64,000 bases of DNA from Anastrepha obliqua (lineage: Eukaryota; Arthropoda; Insecta; Diptera; Tephritidae): contig NC_072896.1 of assembly GCF_027943255.1 (NCBI RefSeq), positions 66,978,501-67,042,500 on the forward strand, read 5' to 3'. The notes beneath the pieces are model-generated. The model had not been told where the DNA came from and did not search any database. It saw nothing but the letters and a program-made list of their open reading frames with translations. Each line of letters starts with the position of its first letter. The first letter of the stretch is position 1. The position numbers were made by a program, and so were the translations under genes. Positions 1-12,610 of this stretch are shown here, piece after piece.

Positions 1-75
1 CCCACTACTTCAGTCAAAATATTATTACACTGCCCTCTCAAATCCCTTTTTAACACACTTTTATTAGGTCGGGTT

Positions 76-94
76 GTATGTATGTATGTATGTA
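76..94. repeat. (GTAT)n microsatellite
   Basis: A perfect run of a 4-base GTAT unit. Similar GTAT/TATG runs recur near 6.29, 33.97, 52.79 and 58.43 kb, a pattern common in dipteran non-coding DNA. Confidence 0.9.
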
Positions 95-1092
95 ACGGAA
101 TCTTTGAGCTTAATTTTCACTGGCTTCTAAGAATCTGATCGGCTTGAAATTTTGCACACCCATCCAGGACCGATGACAATGCAATAATTTGATAAAAGTT
201 TTCCATTATCCTTATTAGGATTGCCAGGATTAATATTTTCTTTTTTTTACTGTGGGCAAAAAGTAAGGTTAATTTGGTTGTAAAATGAAAAATCTTTATT
301 TATTCTTGTAAATCAGTTTCTCAGGCTCCCTCCACGAAATAAGTTCTTCATCCCGATTACTTCTTTATCACGGCCGATAACTGCATGGCTTAAGACTCAC
401 AGTCGATAAGAAAGGAATTAAATATAACACGAATATATCGAATCATTTATTCACTGACTGCAATGATAACAATAATTTTCATTCATAATAAAAAAAAATA
501 GTTTAAAGAAACTAAAAAACACGCTTTTTTGATAATCGAACTAAAAAGTAGAAAATAAATTTTAATGACAAAGGGACTTATAATGAAGTAATAGCAAATC
601 GAACGATCAGTCATAGTCAACTACCTCAGAACAGAATTATAACAAAAATTAAGATACAAATAGAGTAATTCAAATTAGAGTTAAAAGCGTGGGATGCTTG
701 ATATAGTAAATATTACAATCATTCTATTGGCAACTACCTATGTACAGAAGGTTATGAAAGTGAAGCAAAATGCAGAGGAAATGAGGAAAATCAACAGTTC
801 CAAAATCAGACATTTTCACAAAACCAAAAGTATATGATAGCAAAACAAAATCACTTCGACACATTAGTGTTAGCAGTTTATTTACCACATGTCTAAGCTT
901 GGTTTATGACGTTTAAGTTATGTTAGAATCGACTAGAACACACTGCTGGCGGCATCTATGTATTGACAAACAGCAGGATCTTTTGTGCACCTTATACAAT
1001 GTAAAGATTACATAGTTTCCTATACCGATTTAACCTAAGAATTTGCAAAAGAGTGAAAACTTTGAATTAAAATCAGCCTAAACTTTCAAATC
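95..1092. other. No recognisable gene
   Basis: AT-rich sequence with stops in all frames. I see no transposon motif, RNA gene or exon-like reading frame here. Confidence 0.6.
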
Positions 1093-1165
1093 GACCGCCC
1101 TAGCCGAATGGCTTGGTGCATGACAACCATTCGGAAGACGCAGGTTCGAATCTCCGTGAAACACA
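1093..1165 (+). repeat. tRNA-derived SINE head, partial copy
   Basis: The sequence carries an A-box-like segment (tagccgaatggcttggtgca, 1101-1120) and a B-box-like segment (ggttcgaatct, 1143-1153). These are the internal RNA polymerase III promoter parts of a tRNA. The same pair occurs in the SINE copies near 49.3 and 50.9 kb on the minus strand, so this is the tRNA-related head of that family without its body. The A-box resembles tRNA-Ser-type sequence, but the 3' half does not fold as a functional tRNA. It is probably a 3'-truncated or eroded copy. Confidence 0.6.
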
Positions 1166-1376
1166 ATGTAAGTTTAAGTTGCCTATATATGACATAAAGT
1201 AAGAAACACTCGTGTTAATTTATTACATCTGTCACCTTTTGACACTTAGTAATTTTTATAACAATTATGGAAATATAAGCGTAACATTAAATCATTATTT
1301 AAGGTACATTTCTTTTTACAATATAAGAGGTATAATACAAATAAGAATAAACATAAAACGTAGAACAAGTTGATGT

Positions 1377-1838
1377 TTATTTTAGTGATGAAGTATCTGC
1401 TATGGCTGTCGGAGTTATTCGTTTTAGTCTTCGTTTTTGCAGTTCTGAATGTGGAATTTTCAGCACATATTCATTTGTCTGTGTTAGTAGTCTAGTTAGT
1501 AGTCTGTGAATATGATTTGTGCTACATTCTCGAATGACGTCTTCCATAAATTTAATTTTGAGGTCACTGTGTATATCGTCATTGGTTATGTACCAGGCTG
1601 CGTTTGTGATAGTCGTTAGGATTTTTGATTGTAGTCGTTACATAATTTTAATGTTTGATTTGTTTGCTGTTCCCCATAGTTTGATACCATATTTCCAGAT
1701 CGGAGTTATAAGAGTTTTGTAGATTAACAATTTATTGCCAAGTGAAAGTCACGAACCGTTTCGTAGTAGCCAGTAGAGTTGTCTGAATCTGTTTTTAACT
1801 TCGTTTCTCTTTTCAAGTATATGCTCCTGCCAAGCATG
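1377..1838 (-). pseudogene. Jockey-type LINE, reverse transcriptase C-terminus
   Basis: On the minus strand the segment reads as the C-terminal tail of a Jockey-group ORF2 protein. Recognisable pieces are KLLIYKTLITPIWKYGIKLW, then a region near IHSDLKIKFMEDVIRE, ending in TSSLK and a stop at 1377-1379. This region lies after the polymerase core and contains no catalytic residues. The 5' part is missing because the fragment stops where an R1-clade element on the other strand begins at about 1.85 kb. The fragment at 28.2-30 kb has the equivalent sequence (KLIYKTVIMPIWAYGIEIYG), so both come from related elements. It is a dead 5'-truncated copy. Confidence 0.7.
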
Positions 1839-1848
1839 CGATGCAGCC

Positions 1849-3475
1849 ATGTCTAAAACAAGGCCTAACAGGCATAACAGCGAACCCTTTTATTGGTGGG
1901 CAGCGGACATTGCGGAATTGCGTAGCGAGTGCAACAGAGCAAGGCGAGTTTATCAAGGTTCTAGGGGCACGCACAGTTTCCAAGAGAACCATCTTCAGTA
2001 TAAGCAAAACAGGAAAGCCCTGAAAAAGGCAATTAAAAGGAGTAAACGACAATGTTTCCTTCAACTATGTGACGAAGTCGATAGTAACCCTTGGGGACTC
2101 GGGTATAAGTTAGTCATGAAAAAACTGAAAGTTTTCAAGCCACTCTCAACAACGTGCCCGGCCACACTGCGTAACTGGCGCAGTTCCACAAGGCTCAGTT
2201 CTAGGCCCCATTACTGTGGGATATTATGATTGACGGAGTCTTCTGTCTCAGTTTACCCCCAGGACCAAAAATTATAGGGTTTGCTGACAATATCGCTGTT
2301 ATGGTCGTAGCTAAAGTACTGCACCAAGCTGAAGCAACCTGCAACCAGGCTGTCGGCATGATAAAAGAATGGCTGAAGCAGTGATCATTAGCAGCAGGAA
2401 GAACGTGGAGTCAGCAAATATAATGGTGGGCGAAAATACCATAGGATCGAAGCCGTTCATTAAATAGCTGGGCGAATAATCGACCATAGGCTGAACTTCA
2501 GAGATCACCTATCATACACGATCAGCAAAGCGGCAGAGGCAGTAACAGCACTGACGCGCATAATGATGAACTCTAGAAGTCCTAGGCAGAACTGCAGGAG
2601 ACTACTTAATATCGTGGTCTCATCGATTTTGCTGTAGGCAGCTCCAGCATGGGTGGAGCAACTAATTGCAGCTCATATGTGAATTGTATGAAATCAGTGT
2701 ATCGACTGAGTGCCCTCAGAGGGCGCAGCGCGTTTCGCGTGAAGACGTCATTATGGTTATTGCAGGACTACTCCCAAGAAATTTAATGGCAAAAGAATAT
2801 GCTAAAGTTTACCAAAACAAAGCTACTTCAGAACGGCAGACAATACGCAAGGAAGCAAGAGAGCGTAGCTTGCGTTCATGGCAGGGAAATGGGATCTGAT
2901 TCCCTTAATAGCCAATTGGGTCAACCAATACTGACGGGGCATGGGTGTTTTAAATCCTATCTATATAGGTTTAAGCACGAAGACGACCCGTACTTTTCTC
3001 ATTGTGCACCAGCTGTAGAAGACGCAAAACATGTTTTGGTTGTTTGTGTTCAAAAGAGAGGAATTAAGCACTTTGGTGGGGAAGCCAATTTCGGCTAATA
3101 ACCTGGTGGATATTATGTTAGAGTCAGAAGAACATTGGTCCGCTGTATGTAATATGGCAAAAATAGTAATCTCCAAACTTCGCTGCGCTGAACAACAGCG
3201 CAGATCTTCAGGAAGAGGCAATAGGCCGCTCCCCTTCTCGTCAAGTGACACTAGACGGTTGACGTCGCTGAACAACACAGCGCAAATTTTCAAGAATTGG
3301 CAATAGACTGCTCCCCCTCCCGCGAAGTCTTGCCTAACGGTTGTCCCGCGGTGGGAGGGAAACTGAGCTGGGGTGGGTTTTTAGTGGGTGAGTCGAAAGG
3401 CAAGTCCCACACTTTTCGGCTTTTAATACTTTGTGCCACCTTAACAAAAAAAAAAAAAATAAATAAAAAAAAAAC
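1849..3475 (+). pseudogene. R1-clade LINE remnant with poly-A tail
   Basis: This is a degenerate ORF2 of an R1-clade non-LTR retrotransposon. The first part (to about 2130) resembles the region just before the RT domain (EPFYWWAADIAELRSECNRA). The frame then jumps to the RT core, where the polymerase box reads FADN (2280-2291) in place of FADD, so the second catalytic aspartate is lost. The C-terminal part shows LTGHGCFKSYLYRF and a Cys/His-type tail up to about 3230. A G-rich 3' UTR and an A-run from 3445 to 3475 mark the LINE 3' end. There are several frameshifts, stops and an internal deletion near 2.13-2.18 kb. R1 itself targets 28S rDNA. No rDNA is visible here, so this is a non-rDNA relative or a displaced copy. 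Confidence 0.75.
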
Positions 3476-6400
3476 ACACTCGCATACGTATCATAAGTAC
3501 ACATTCGCTCAAAATGTTCGTTAAGGATTATCAGTGCAAAGAGTCTTACAACAACTCGGCGAATTGAGAAACTTATTTAAGTGGCACGTAAATGTGGATA
3601 TGTATATGTTGGTTATGTATGTCTTTTAGCTCTGAATAATATTTGCAATATTAAATTTAATTATTTATTTGCTTGCAAGGTGTCCTTAAGATAGGCTTAT
3701 CTGATGCTGATTCTATCAGTGAGCTATGTTGACCTGAGCTGAACTGTATGAAATCTGCGCCAATCAACTTGATAAAGTTAACAATTACTTAGTAGAAATA
3801 ATGTGAAAAGTATATTTGCTGTCTAGTATTGCTAAGTGTTGGAAAGGTTTCAGCTGAATAGGAATATGCGCTGGGTTTTGAATCTGCCACGTAACACAAT
3901 CACTTGAAGAAGAAGCAACCTTGATTAGGACTTATTTACTTATACTAACCCGAGCTTAGTTCGTGCTCGTTGGAAATTAAGACTTAAGAAAAATATAGAA
4001 CGAAAACGTTGTCAAAAGAAGTATGTGGAAAACAAAGTCCAGAATTGTTAAATAAAACACAAGAGTTTAATTAATACATCAAAACTTATTTTTCCGCCCT
4101 TAAAATAGGTCCCATCTAACTTGATTGAATCCCGCATTCACGTGGTGCAATATCCATGGATTGCATTTCTATAAATATGCCCGCTTTCCGCAATGAGTGA
4201 TAGATCACGGCCAAATAACGCATAGTAATTTATATCAGTCGTACCAATTTACAGCAAAAATGTGGTGATATCTATTACGCGCGAATAAAGCATCTCGTCG
4301 CTTGAATTTGTGGTTTATTCAACAATGATTCTAATATTAAAATTAGCTAAAAACTAAATAAGAGCTTAACATAGTGAGAGAAATAACATAGTAAAGGGGA
4401 AATAACAATGCTGTTAGAGTAACAGAATGTAACTCGCGTCTATCAAATAATACAAATTTTTTGGTAGAGTTTTTTAAAGTCAGATATTTTCAGTTCATTT
4501 CAATATTTTGAAAGCTTTTTGCATAAACCCCTTTCTTCCCAAAAAACATGTCCCAAGCAGTATATTTTATTCTAATAAATTAAAAGGAAAAAATCTAGTT
4601 TTATCACAGTATCGTCTTTGCTGGTACAACAACCGACTTTTGGCGACCCTGACGAAATGTATTATGTTGCAAAATGAGGTCAAGATTGAATCCGGAATCT
4701 AAAAATTACGAAAATACTGTGACACCGTTTTTGCCACCAAAAATCAGAATGAGTTAATCGGAATACTTTTAGTTTAATTTACGTAAAATACCATGGAAAA
4801 TCATCGAACCAAAGTATTTACAATTGAATGCGACTGTTTGACCAATATGAAAAAAAATATTCATATGAATGCGAAAATGTTAATTTCAGATTTTACATAT
4901 TCACACCGGTAGTTCCATATTTCAAACCCGAAGTACTTACCCTCATAGTCCCAAATAGAGCGATGTAGAAGAGAAAATTGGTATCGAAGGCAAGTCAGGC
5001 AACGCTCAAAAATAAAAATTAGTGAAGTAGCTGTATACAACCAACTTTGTATGATAAACAGCGAAAAATATTTAGTAATAAAATCACAAATGCTTAGGCC
5101 TTTATGCCAATACCTTTAGGTAGGAAAAGGGCCCTTACTGGATGACTTATACTGCAAAAGTTATTTAAATGGAAAATAATTGATTTATAACCTCCTCTGT
5201 TGATATCGGCGCTCTTGCAAACGTAACCGTAACTATGCATGAATGCTTCAAATGCTTGGAAGAAGTGGTTATCTAGAAATCTGAAGTGTTTCAACACAGC
5301 TGCGTGGAGGCTCTGAGCCTGGCGAACTTATTGCCCTGTTATTACACCGGTGAGAAGTCGCATATGTGTTATTGAGAACCTCAGTAAGTACTGTATATTG
5401 TTGTCGAGGAAATTGTAGGGATCGTCGATATACTTACTTGAAAAAATTTAGAATTTGTAGTTTGTAGCAATAGGGCTTTGATCTCAACTAACTATCTTCG
5501 AAGAAGGTGAAGAAGCGCGATCAGTCATACTTATCAGCTTTGCCGACATCTCAACTGCATAAATCTTAGTGATGCAGCAGTTCAGAAGTAAACTTCTCTC
5601 AATGAGATTTGCTGAGAGTATAGTAACTGTCTCAGTTTTCCCCTTCCTTTGGGGGAGCGAACGTCAAAGTTTTCGCCAAAAAAAATTTTCTTATCTGAAA
5701 GTCCCAGCTTCTACGCTTTACCGCGTTTAATCACAAGTGCGTATTTATTTATTTATTTGAAAATAATCTAAAAATTGTAATTTCTTATCACTACATATAA
5801 CCCACTTCAGGGTATAATAAATGCTAATTTGGACTCTGTAGATAATTAGGTAGTAAATTCTTGATATTTTTGTGCTAATTAAAAGTTTCTAAGCAATTTT
5901 CTTAACTTTGTTCCAATTTGAGCAAGATTCTTTCTTTTTTATTAAAATTACATCAAATTTATATCCTATTTACTTTTGCAAAAATTCCTCTTGCAACAAA
6001 AGCGAGCTATGTTGCATTAAATAGGTTTTACTTTCCCACTCTCACACGCCTAATTTAATTTTATTTAATTTTCAAACATCCAAACACCATCGCGCACGCT
6101 CACATACACGCTGCTGCTTCCGCTTTCCAAAAGTTCGCACTCAAAAGGCATTTGTCAAGTTTTTGCCTATTGTTACTAAACTTTTTCAGCAATTCTAATC
6201 GTTTTTACTGCACCAAATAGGAAATTAGTTTTGGATTACTTTCCAACACTTTCAGATTGGCATCGCTGTACATAAATATGTAATATATGTATGTATGTAT
6301 TTTATTTTGGGTGAGAGTGTGAGAGCACATATGTTTTGTTATTGAAGAAAAGTTTCGCAACTTTTCAACTCATCGGGCAACATATACATGCAAAGTATTA

Positions 6401-7090
6401 ACAAGTGTTATTTTATGTTAACAATGCAAATACATACAACAAATGCTAAAACAGCTAAGCCACTGTGTGGCTTTGCGTGACTGCTGCTTAAGCACCTCTG
6501 GTTGTATGAGTGTTATTAATTCCACTTTCCATTGGTAATTGTTTAGGCAGCACAAAGAGAGCCCACTTCAGAGTTACCGAGAAAATAATCAGCTTAATAG
6601 AGAGAGATTTAAGATGAAGTGGAGTGTTATTAATTAGATGTTGAACAAATTAATAAATTTGTTGAGCAATTATAATTAAATAAATAATGTTAAGTACCAT
6701 CAAGGGAACGGTACACCCAGCGAAACAAAAAAGCCACATTAATCATTTTGCACCAATTCGTTGTTTTCGAGATACCGAAAAGTGACTGATGAAATTAAGA
6801 AAACCGAAAATTTTCCATTTAGTAAACCCAAAAGTGTTTATGGTGGTGATGTTTGCTATGTAGTTCTGATATTCATATAAATATTTATTTTTATTAATCG
6901 ACTGAAGAAGCTATCTTTTTTAGGATTTTTTATAATTGGAGAGAGACGTGGACGTTACGTACACATTGTCAAATTTGATCTGCGTGTAATTTAAAATTTT
7001 GCTTCAGTTTTTAATACAAACTTGGCCAATTGAATGATCAGGACAATTTGATATCTGACAAAGTAATCAACTCGAACTAGTCTAGAAAAC
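3476..7090. other. No recognisable gene
   Basis: About 3.6 kb of AT-rich DNA. It holds short ORFs of at most 67 codons with no recognisable protein similarity, a TTTA run near 5747-5759 and a GTAT microsatellite near 6288-6300. I see no RNA gene and no transposon coding motif. Confidence 0.55.
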
Positions 7091-8580
7091 ACAGTTCATT
7101 TAAGACGAATTGCTTATTACCATGAGCAAGAAAAGGAGCAAGATAGTTGCTTATGCGGGCGATGGAGTCATCCTGATGACAGAGAAGTTTTTCTCGACTA
7201 TCAGTGGGCTCATGCAATCAACGTTAAGGGAACTCTCCGAGTGGGAACCTCAAACAGTCTAATCGTTAATCCAGCCAATATCGAACTAGTTCTGTTCACT
7301 AGAAAATATAAGATACCGAGTTTTCAGTTGCCGTCTATAGATGGAGTAACACTAACCCACTTATATTGCCATAATTCTGGACTCAAAGCTTTCTTAGAAA
7401 GGGAACACCAAGGAAAGTATGAAGAAAGCTTTTAATACCCTCTTTATCTGTAAGAGGACTTTTGGGGTGTGAAATCATGTATAAGCCTCAAAGCGTACAA
7501 TACGATCATCAGACCCATTTTGACTTAGTGGTGCAATCTTACCTAAAGAATCTTAGAAAATTCCAACGATTAGCTTGTGTAGGAATAACAGGTGGGCTCC
7601 GATCGACGCTTCAGGCGGCGTTGGAAGTAATCCTAATTGCAAGTAATCACCCATTGATATATTTCAAAGGGATTGTGGCCAAATCTGTTTCCATGATTAA
7701 AGCAGCAGGCATGCTCAAAGAAAACACGCACGGTTATGCATCGGCTCTACTATCTGTGAGACAAGACGCATCGAAAACAGACTATTTGGTTCCCGAGATA
7801 GATCTGAACAAAGACTAGAAAATAAAAATACCCCACAGAATCGATGGGCAGACCAAAGTCATATCAGATGATAGTGGTTACCACATTTATACTGACGGCT
7901 CAAAGATGGGCAATGGTACTGGATCGGTACTCTGAACAGTTATCTTTAAATTGCTCCTTTAGACTCCCAGACCGGTTTAGCGTCCTCCAAGCTGCGATCC
8001 ACGCTATAGTCAAAGCAGCAAAAATACTAAGATCAATGAACTTACCTCCTCCAAACCTTACCGTTATAGTCAAGCAGTGATCAAGGCACTGACCTCAGCA
8101 CGTATCAATTCAAGATGTGTTAAAGAATGCAGGAGGATATCCAACAACACAACGCCACACTTTGTTGGGTCACTGGCTACTCTGAAGTGAAGGGAAAAGA
8201 AAAATCGGATGAGTGTGCAAGGAAAGAATCTGTGCTTGACCTACAGCGAGCATTTCTCTAAACGAACTGTAACTGCAGGGTCTCCCAAGCGTTCTGGCCA
8301 AAACTGCCCAACGGATTCAACGGATCAACAACCATGGTCCATACAGGTGTTATAAGGAGCCACCGTTCTATTGGCACCCTTGCAAGTAGAACGGGAATAC
8401 CTTACAATGACTTCTGCAGGAGGTGTGGAGATGAAGAAGAAATTGAGTAGGTACAATAACTCCTCTATAAATGCCTTGCACTTTAAGGAAGCCATGTAAT
8501 AACTCTGAGTTATGTTTTTCATCACAATGTGTGTCCTCTGCTGGCCTCTGGAGGCAATCTCTCAAGGGACATGGTAGCAT
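7091..8580 (+). pseudogene. I/LOA-type LINE: RT end and RNase H
   Basis: This is a plus-strand remnant of a non-LTR retrotransposon that carries an RNase H domain after the RT (I/LOA group). The polymerase box reads YAGD at 7152-7163, with the first aspartate of YADD replaced by glycine. It is followed by the thumb region (SLIVNPANIELVLFTRKYKI) and, near 7.56-7.63 kb, RLACVGITGGLRSTLQAALE. An RNase H start is visible near 7.88 kb (IYTDGSKMGNGTG, holding the first catalytic Asp). RNase H middle parts follow to about 8.22 kb, and a Cys-rich tail (FCRRCGDEEEIE) lies near 8.42 kb. The frame is broken many times, so no product is expected. Which clade within the I/LOA group it belongs to is uncertain. 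Confidence 0.75.
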
Positions 8581-8639
8581 TTTTAGGCAGTTGGCCTATC
8601 TGAAGTTTGGTGGTCGTGCCAGGGCAATCTTTCCAAGTA

Positions 8640-9215
8640 GACAGGATAGGAACGAGGAGAAAGTCTGTACCGCGGCTGGTACTTTGTCTTCACTGACGGC
8701 TCCAAGAAGAAATCGGAAATCGGAGCAGGGGTTTTCTCCTGTAAGGTGTTAGGTGTGTAAGTACCACTTCTCTGATCTGGTTTCAGGTTATAGACACATA
8801 GAAGATAATGAAATTGCTGAGGAGCTTGCCAGGATGGGGTCGACTGAATTAATTTGGTAGGTCTCCCACCCGGCCATCGACATACCACGGACTGTTGTTA
8901 AAGGGGATTGCACAACTTATTTCAGGACGCAACAAGGACGCAAGAGGCTCCTTTCAGAGAAGGATAGTGTTGAACACTTCCCCTATGAATATCCGGGGTT
9001 GACAGCCTGACAATTAAGGTAATGGGTGCTCCTTTCTTTGATAGGTTGGGGCAGTGGTTTAACCTAAGTCCCATCAACCTTCTCTGTTATATCGACAGCT
9101 CTAGTTGGCGGTACGTATCTGTCTGTTGGAGGTCTCAAAATAGTATCAAAATGACGTTTTAGTGTTACTTTGGGAGTGCCAAACTGGTGCTTCAACCATT
9201 TCACTTACATGCCTA
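8640..9215 (+). pseudogene. Second LINE RNase H segment and 3' UTR
   Basis: A second RNase H-like start (YFVFTDGSKKKSEIGAGVFS, near 8.68 kb) follows the first element's tail. A later RNase H portion (NEIADELARMGST, allowing a frameshift) lies near 8.80 kb, and C-terminal sequence continues to about 9.1 kb. The last 90 bases (from about 9125) closely match 13.59-13.69 kb in the same orientation, which identifies them as a shared LINE 3' UTR. This RNase H reads differently from the one at 7.88 kb, so it more likely comes from a different but related element than from a duplication. All frames are broken. Confidence 0.6.
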
Positions 9216-9314
9216 AGGCCGTATAAAAAAATTATGATTTTTGAGTAGCTTTCTTTTATATGTAGATTTTATAACTTCAAGTGGAAGTTTCTTTTATTTT
9301 TACTTATTTTATGC

Positions 9315-9560
9315 TATCATATACAAACTGGCGCAAAATTAATCATTCAGTTGTGTTTTTGGGTAACTTTTTTCCCAAAAAAAATAATACTTTTGAGTAA
9401 TGGAAATCTTTATTTCGACCGTTGCAACTTTTTCTGTTAAGTCGAAAAGATGATGTCCGTCAGGGATGATGTGCCCGTTTTAAGGCATTTTTCATGACTT
9501 TTCGCAAGATTTCTAGTGATAACTGTTCGCATGGGAGCGCGCCTCGTTGCTCATGATGAT
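9315..9560 (-). pseudogene. Mariner-like transposase C-terminus and end
   Basis: On the minus strand a short stretch reads EILRKVMKNALKRAHH, followed in another frame by a DIIFST-type ending. This is the usual C-terminus of a mariner-like transposase and resembles the tail at 57.74-57.96 kb (TLAKTMENAEKRAHYAIRAK). The adjacent sequence near 9323-9350 (ggcgcaaaattaatca) looks like a mariner-type terminal repeat. The catalytic core is absent, so this is a 3' remnant. Confidence 0.5.
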
Positions 9561-10379
9561 TTTCGACACAAAATTGTGTAAAATATCGAAATAAGATAAC
9601 TTATGATGCTCAGGAATACTTAAACTTTTATAAATGAAAGAAATTTTAGAGGCGGCTCAGTAGTTTCAGAGAATAATCCCTAAATTCTTCTTTACATAAC
9701 AGCTGTGTACTTTCGATAAGGCAACTTAAGTCGACTTAGCAATTTTTTCTGTCAAGCACTAAATTACTTGCATCTCCCGAAATATATAATCAATTAGTTA
9801 CTTATAACCGTAACTTAGGTAACCACCTCAATAAAAGTTGAATAAAATACTAAAGTATCTATGATAAATCAGAATTTATTGAACACACAACAAAGCCTCT
9901 TAAAGTCACATAAGTTGTGTTGTCAAAATTCCAACGATATTATTAATTATTATTGCCTTTGAATAAGCAATGGTTTCACAATGTTCTTCTTCTTCTCCTT
10001 TTTAAATTTTTTAATGCAATATTTCCCCTGATATATATGACGCTTTTACCGCAAACTTGGAGTTTGCAATTTTAGTTCAAGTGTGGCTTAATTTTGTTTC
10101 GCTGCGTGTACGACGATGCTATTATATAAAAAGCTGCTCAGCTTCAACAAATTAAATAGTTTGAATAGCAAGTAGTTTAAAATACACACACAACGCATAA
10201 TTTACCAAAAAATTATAGTTGTTTATTTTCGAAATATTCTTCTGCTTACTACCACATTCTTCTACTTCTATGTTGACATTATAAGCAAATAAAGTGCCCA
10301 GCGTTCTCATTAATTTTACGCATACATTCATTTTTCATTTAACAGCCACCTTAAATTTGCTATATACACTTCTTACTCT
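9561..10379. other. No recognisable gene
   Basis: AT-rich DNA with stops in all frames. I see no family motif. Confidence 0.5.
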
Positions 10380-10935
10380 ATCATAGGTTTTGTATACCGT
10401 AATAGCTCTAAGTTGTCGGACCGTTACACTTTCAAATTATAGTTCGTCTCCGTCATTCGCTCTAGATTAGAATATGTAAGATTTGTCTGCAAGCTTTGCG
10501 ACCTGTACAGAAGATGTTCCTTAAATATGCTCCCAGTTCGCTAAAATTGCCCACTGCTCTTCCTTACAATAATTCCTGTTCGATTTTAACTAATCTAAAG
10601 TCTCTAGAGAGTAGAAGACCTATACGAGTACTCGCACTGGCTTTTGTTTTTGTAATCAAAGAATAAATTGATAATTCATGCCTGGCACTACTATAAGATC
10701 TCAACGTAACACTAATACATTTAATCTTAAATTTCTTACCATGAATTATGCGCGTAATGCTACTGTTGGCCGCTTTAATGAGATCTTGAGATCTATTTCG
10801 CTTGACTTTTCCATATCAAAGAAGAAATTTTATCAATTTTTAAATTATTTAAATAGCTTTAGTAATATAAGCTCGTATTAGCTTCAACACCTCTGTACAA
10901 ACTAATATTTTGTTTTAGACTTGAAATGAAAATGA
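10380..10935 (+). pseudogene. Jockey-type LINE, 3' end
   Basis: The first 110 bases match the segment at 42.55-42.66 kb almost base for base (gctctagattagaatatg is present in both). That places this fragment in the C-terminal region of a Jockey-group ORF2. A 67-codon open segment at 10678-10881 (RSQRNTNTFNLKFLTMNYAR) is the natural C-terminal tail, ending in a stop before an A-rich end near 10.93 kb. The RT core is missing. It belongs to the same family as the fragments at 41.4-42.8 and 60.05-60.9 kb. Confidence 0.65.
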
Positions 10936-11264
10936 AATTTGCAAAGATCTTGTTTGTTCTACCGCGCGATGGAAGAAAATGAGTAATAATTGTTGTTTTT
11001 CCCCCTCATTTGTGTGCATGGAAGCAATGAAGAGAATTTAGTTAACGTTCATTACTGGAGGCTAAAAAGGCTCACCGTATTCCTTGTGAATATCCCTAAG
11101 CACATAGCCGAGTACCTATAGCGACAATTCTTTCCATAATGACTTCACCACGCCAATATATAAGAAACATACTTATATGTGTTTGTGTGAATGTCATTAT
11201 AGTTCATTTGCTAAAAACTTCCTCTCTACATATTTTCTAAATATTTATTTGTTTTTTACAGGGT
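10936..11264. other. No recognisable gene
   Basis: Non-coding AT-rich spacer between a LINE 3' end and a DNA transposon. Nothing is recognisable. Confidence 0.5.
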
Positions 11265-12300
11265 CCAGCACTCGAAGTGTAACCAATTAAAAGGTCCATA
11301 AATTTAGTTTGGAAAATTACTTTTATTCAATTCAAAGTAAAAAATGTGTGCACATAATACAAAATTAAGAATCAATTTACTTTTGCTCGACATGACCACC
11401 TTTTGTCTTGACTAAGGCCTTGAGACGGGCCAGAAACTAACCGCAAGCTGCCCGAATGTGACTTGCTGGTATACTCACGGACAATGGCTTTTTTCAGCGC
11501 CTCGAGAATGGTAAATCTTTTAGTTCGAACCTTGCTCTCCAAAATGGTCAATCGGATTCGCGTCTGGTGTATTTGGGGGCCATTGTGTGGATGTTATAAA
11601 GTTCGGAACGTTGGTTTTTAGTCATTCTTGATTCACTCGAGCATTGTGAGACGGTGCCGAGTCTCGTCCATGATCTGCCACCGAAATGTTTGTCTGCCTA
11701 CGGCTTCAGAGCAACCTCCAGAATACTTTCCCGATAATATTTCTTATTTACTCTGACGCCAGGCTGGATGTAATCGATTGGAGAGCACCCATCTGTGGTT
11801 ACAGCGGCCCAAACCATTACCTGTGACGGGTGCTGCCTCCTGGTAGCCAATCGATGACTCAAATCCTCGTGAGAACGGTCCGTCAAATAAACTCTATCGA
11901 TTTAGTAGTTTAAGAATTGCTCAATTTGAAACTTGCCAGAAAACACAATGTTCAGAAATTGACCGCTCCCGGACATGCGAAGCAACTCCTTCGCTCTCTC
12001 AAGTCTGACTTGTTGCTGCTTTAGTGTGACATCATGCGCCTTTTGGATCTTGTAAGGCTTGACTTTGATTGCCACTTCGTGGGGGATTTTGCTCAAGTCG
12101 CTTCTTCACTTTTTGAACCATTTCACGCGACGTTGCAGTTTTTTGATGGTCACCTCCATGACGTTCCGCGATGCTACCAGTATTATTGTAACGAGTAATG
12201 GTGCGATAAACTAAAACTTTATTTACTTGAAGGTGCTCTAGATCACGAACAATCGCCGGTTGTGATTTTCCAGCCATATAAATATAATGCAATCCCTCTA
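11265..12300 (-). pseudogene. Tc1/mariner-superfamily transposase, broken
   Basis: Minus-strand remnant of a Tc1/mariner transposase, the enzyme that binds terminal inverted repeats and cuts and pastes the element at TA sites. From the N-terminus: an HTH DNA-binding region (12032-12292, with VRDLEHLQVNKVLVYRTITR), a linker (KVKPYKIQKAHDVTLKQQ, near 12.05 kb), and a catalytic part containing LATRRQHPSQVMVWAAVTTD (near 11.83 kb). The first catalytic motif, normally FSDEK-like, reads FSGKF because of a small deletion, so its aspartate is gone. The last catalytic motif is not readable. The low-coordinate terminus lies near 11265 (gggtccagcactcgaagtg). I cannot find its inverted partner at the other end, where an RTE fragment begins within 50 bases. 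Confidence 0.75.
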
Positions 12301-12344
12301 TTACGTTTGAAATCGATTACAGATTTTCTTTTTTTGCGTTTCTT

Positions 12345-12610
12345 CTTCTTCTTGCGCCAGTCGTTTCTTTCTCGTGCTAACCGGCGCCAGTTAAGCACAC
12401 CACCTGATCTTTCCAACTCGTCTTCCTCTGCTACCACGAGCGGGTACCGCATCGAATACTTTCAGGGCCGGAGCGTTAGTCCCCATTCGGACGACCTGAC
12501 CCAGCCAACTTAGCCTTGATTTTTATTCGCTGCGCTATGTCTATGTCGTCGTAAAGCTCATATAACTCATTTTTTCGCGATTACTCTCGGCAATACTCTG
12601 GACTGCCAAT
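12345..12610 (-). pseudogene. RTE-clade LINE, 3' fragment
   Basis: The segment repeats the 3' end of the larger RTE element at 36.37-39.24 kb (shared: gtttctttctcgtgctaacc and tatgtctatgtcgtcgtaaa) with internal deletions. On the minus strand it reads as the C-terminal tail NWRRLARERNDWR and its stop region. The short TTCTTCTTCTT run at its edge corresponds to the GAA-type repeat that ends RTE elements. It is a 5'-truncated copy. Confidence 0.75.

Noticed and set aside
1093..1165. Functional tRNA gene
   Set aside because: A- and B-box-like segments are present, but the sequence does not form a complete cloverleaf and the same text recurs as a SINE head.
1849..3475. Evidence for rDNA because R1-like sequence is present
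   Set aside because: No 28S sequence flanks the fragment, and it abuts a Jockey piece. R1-clade members outside rDNA are known.
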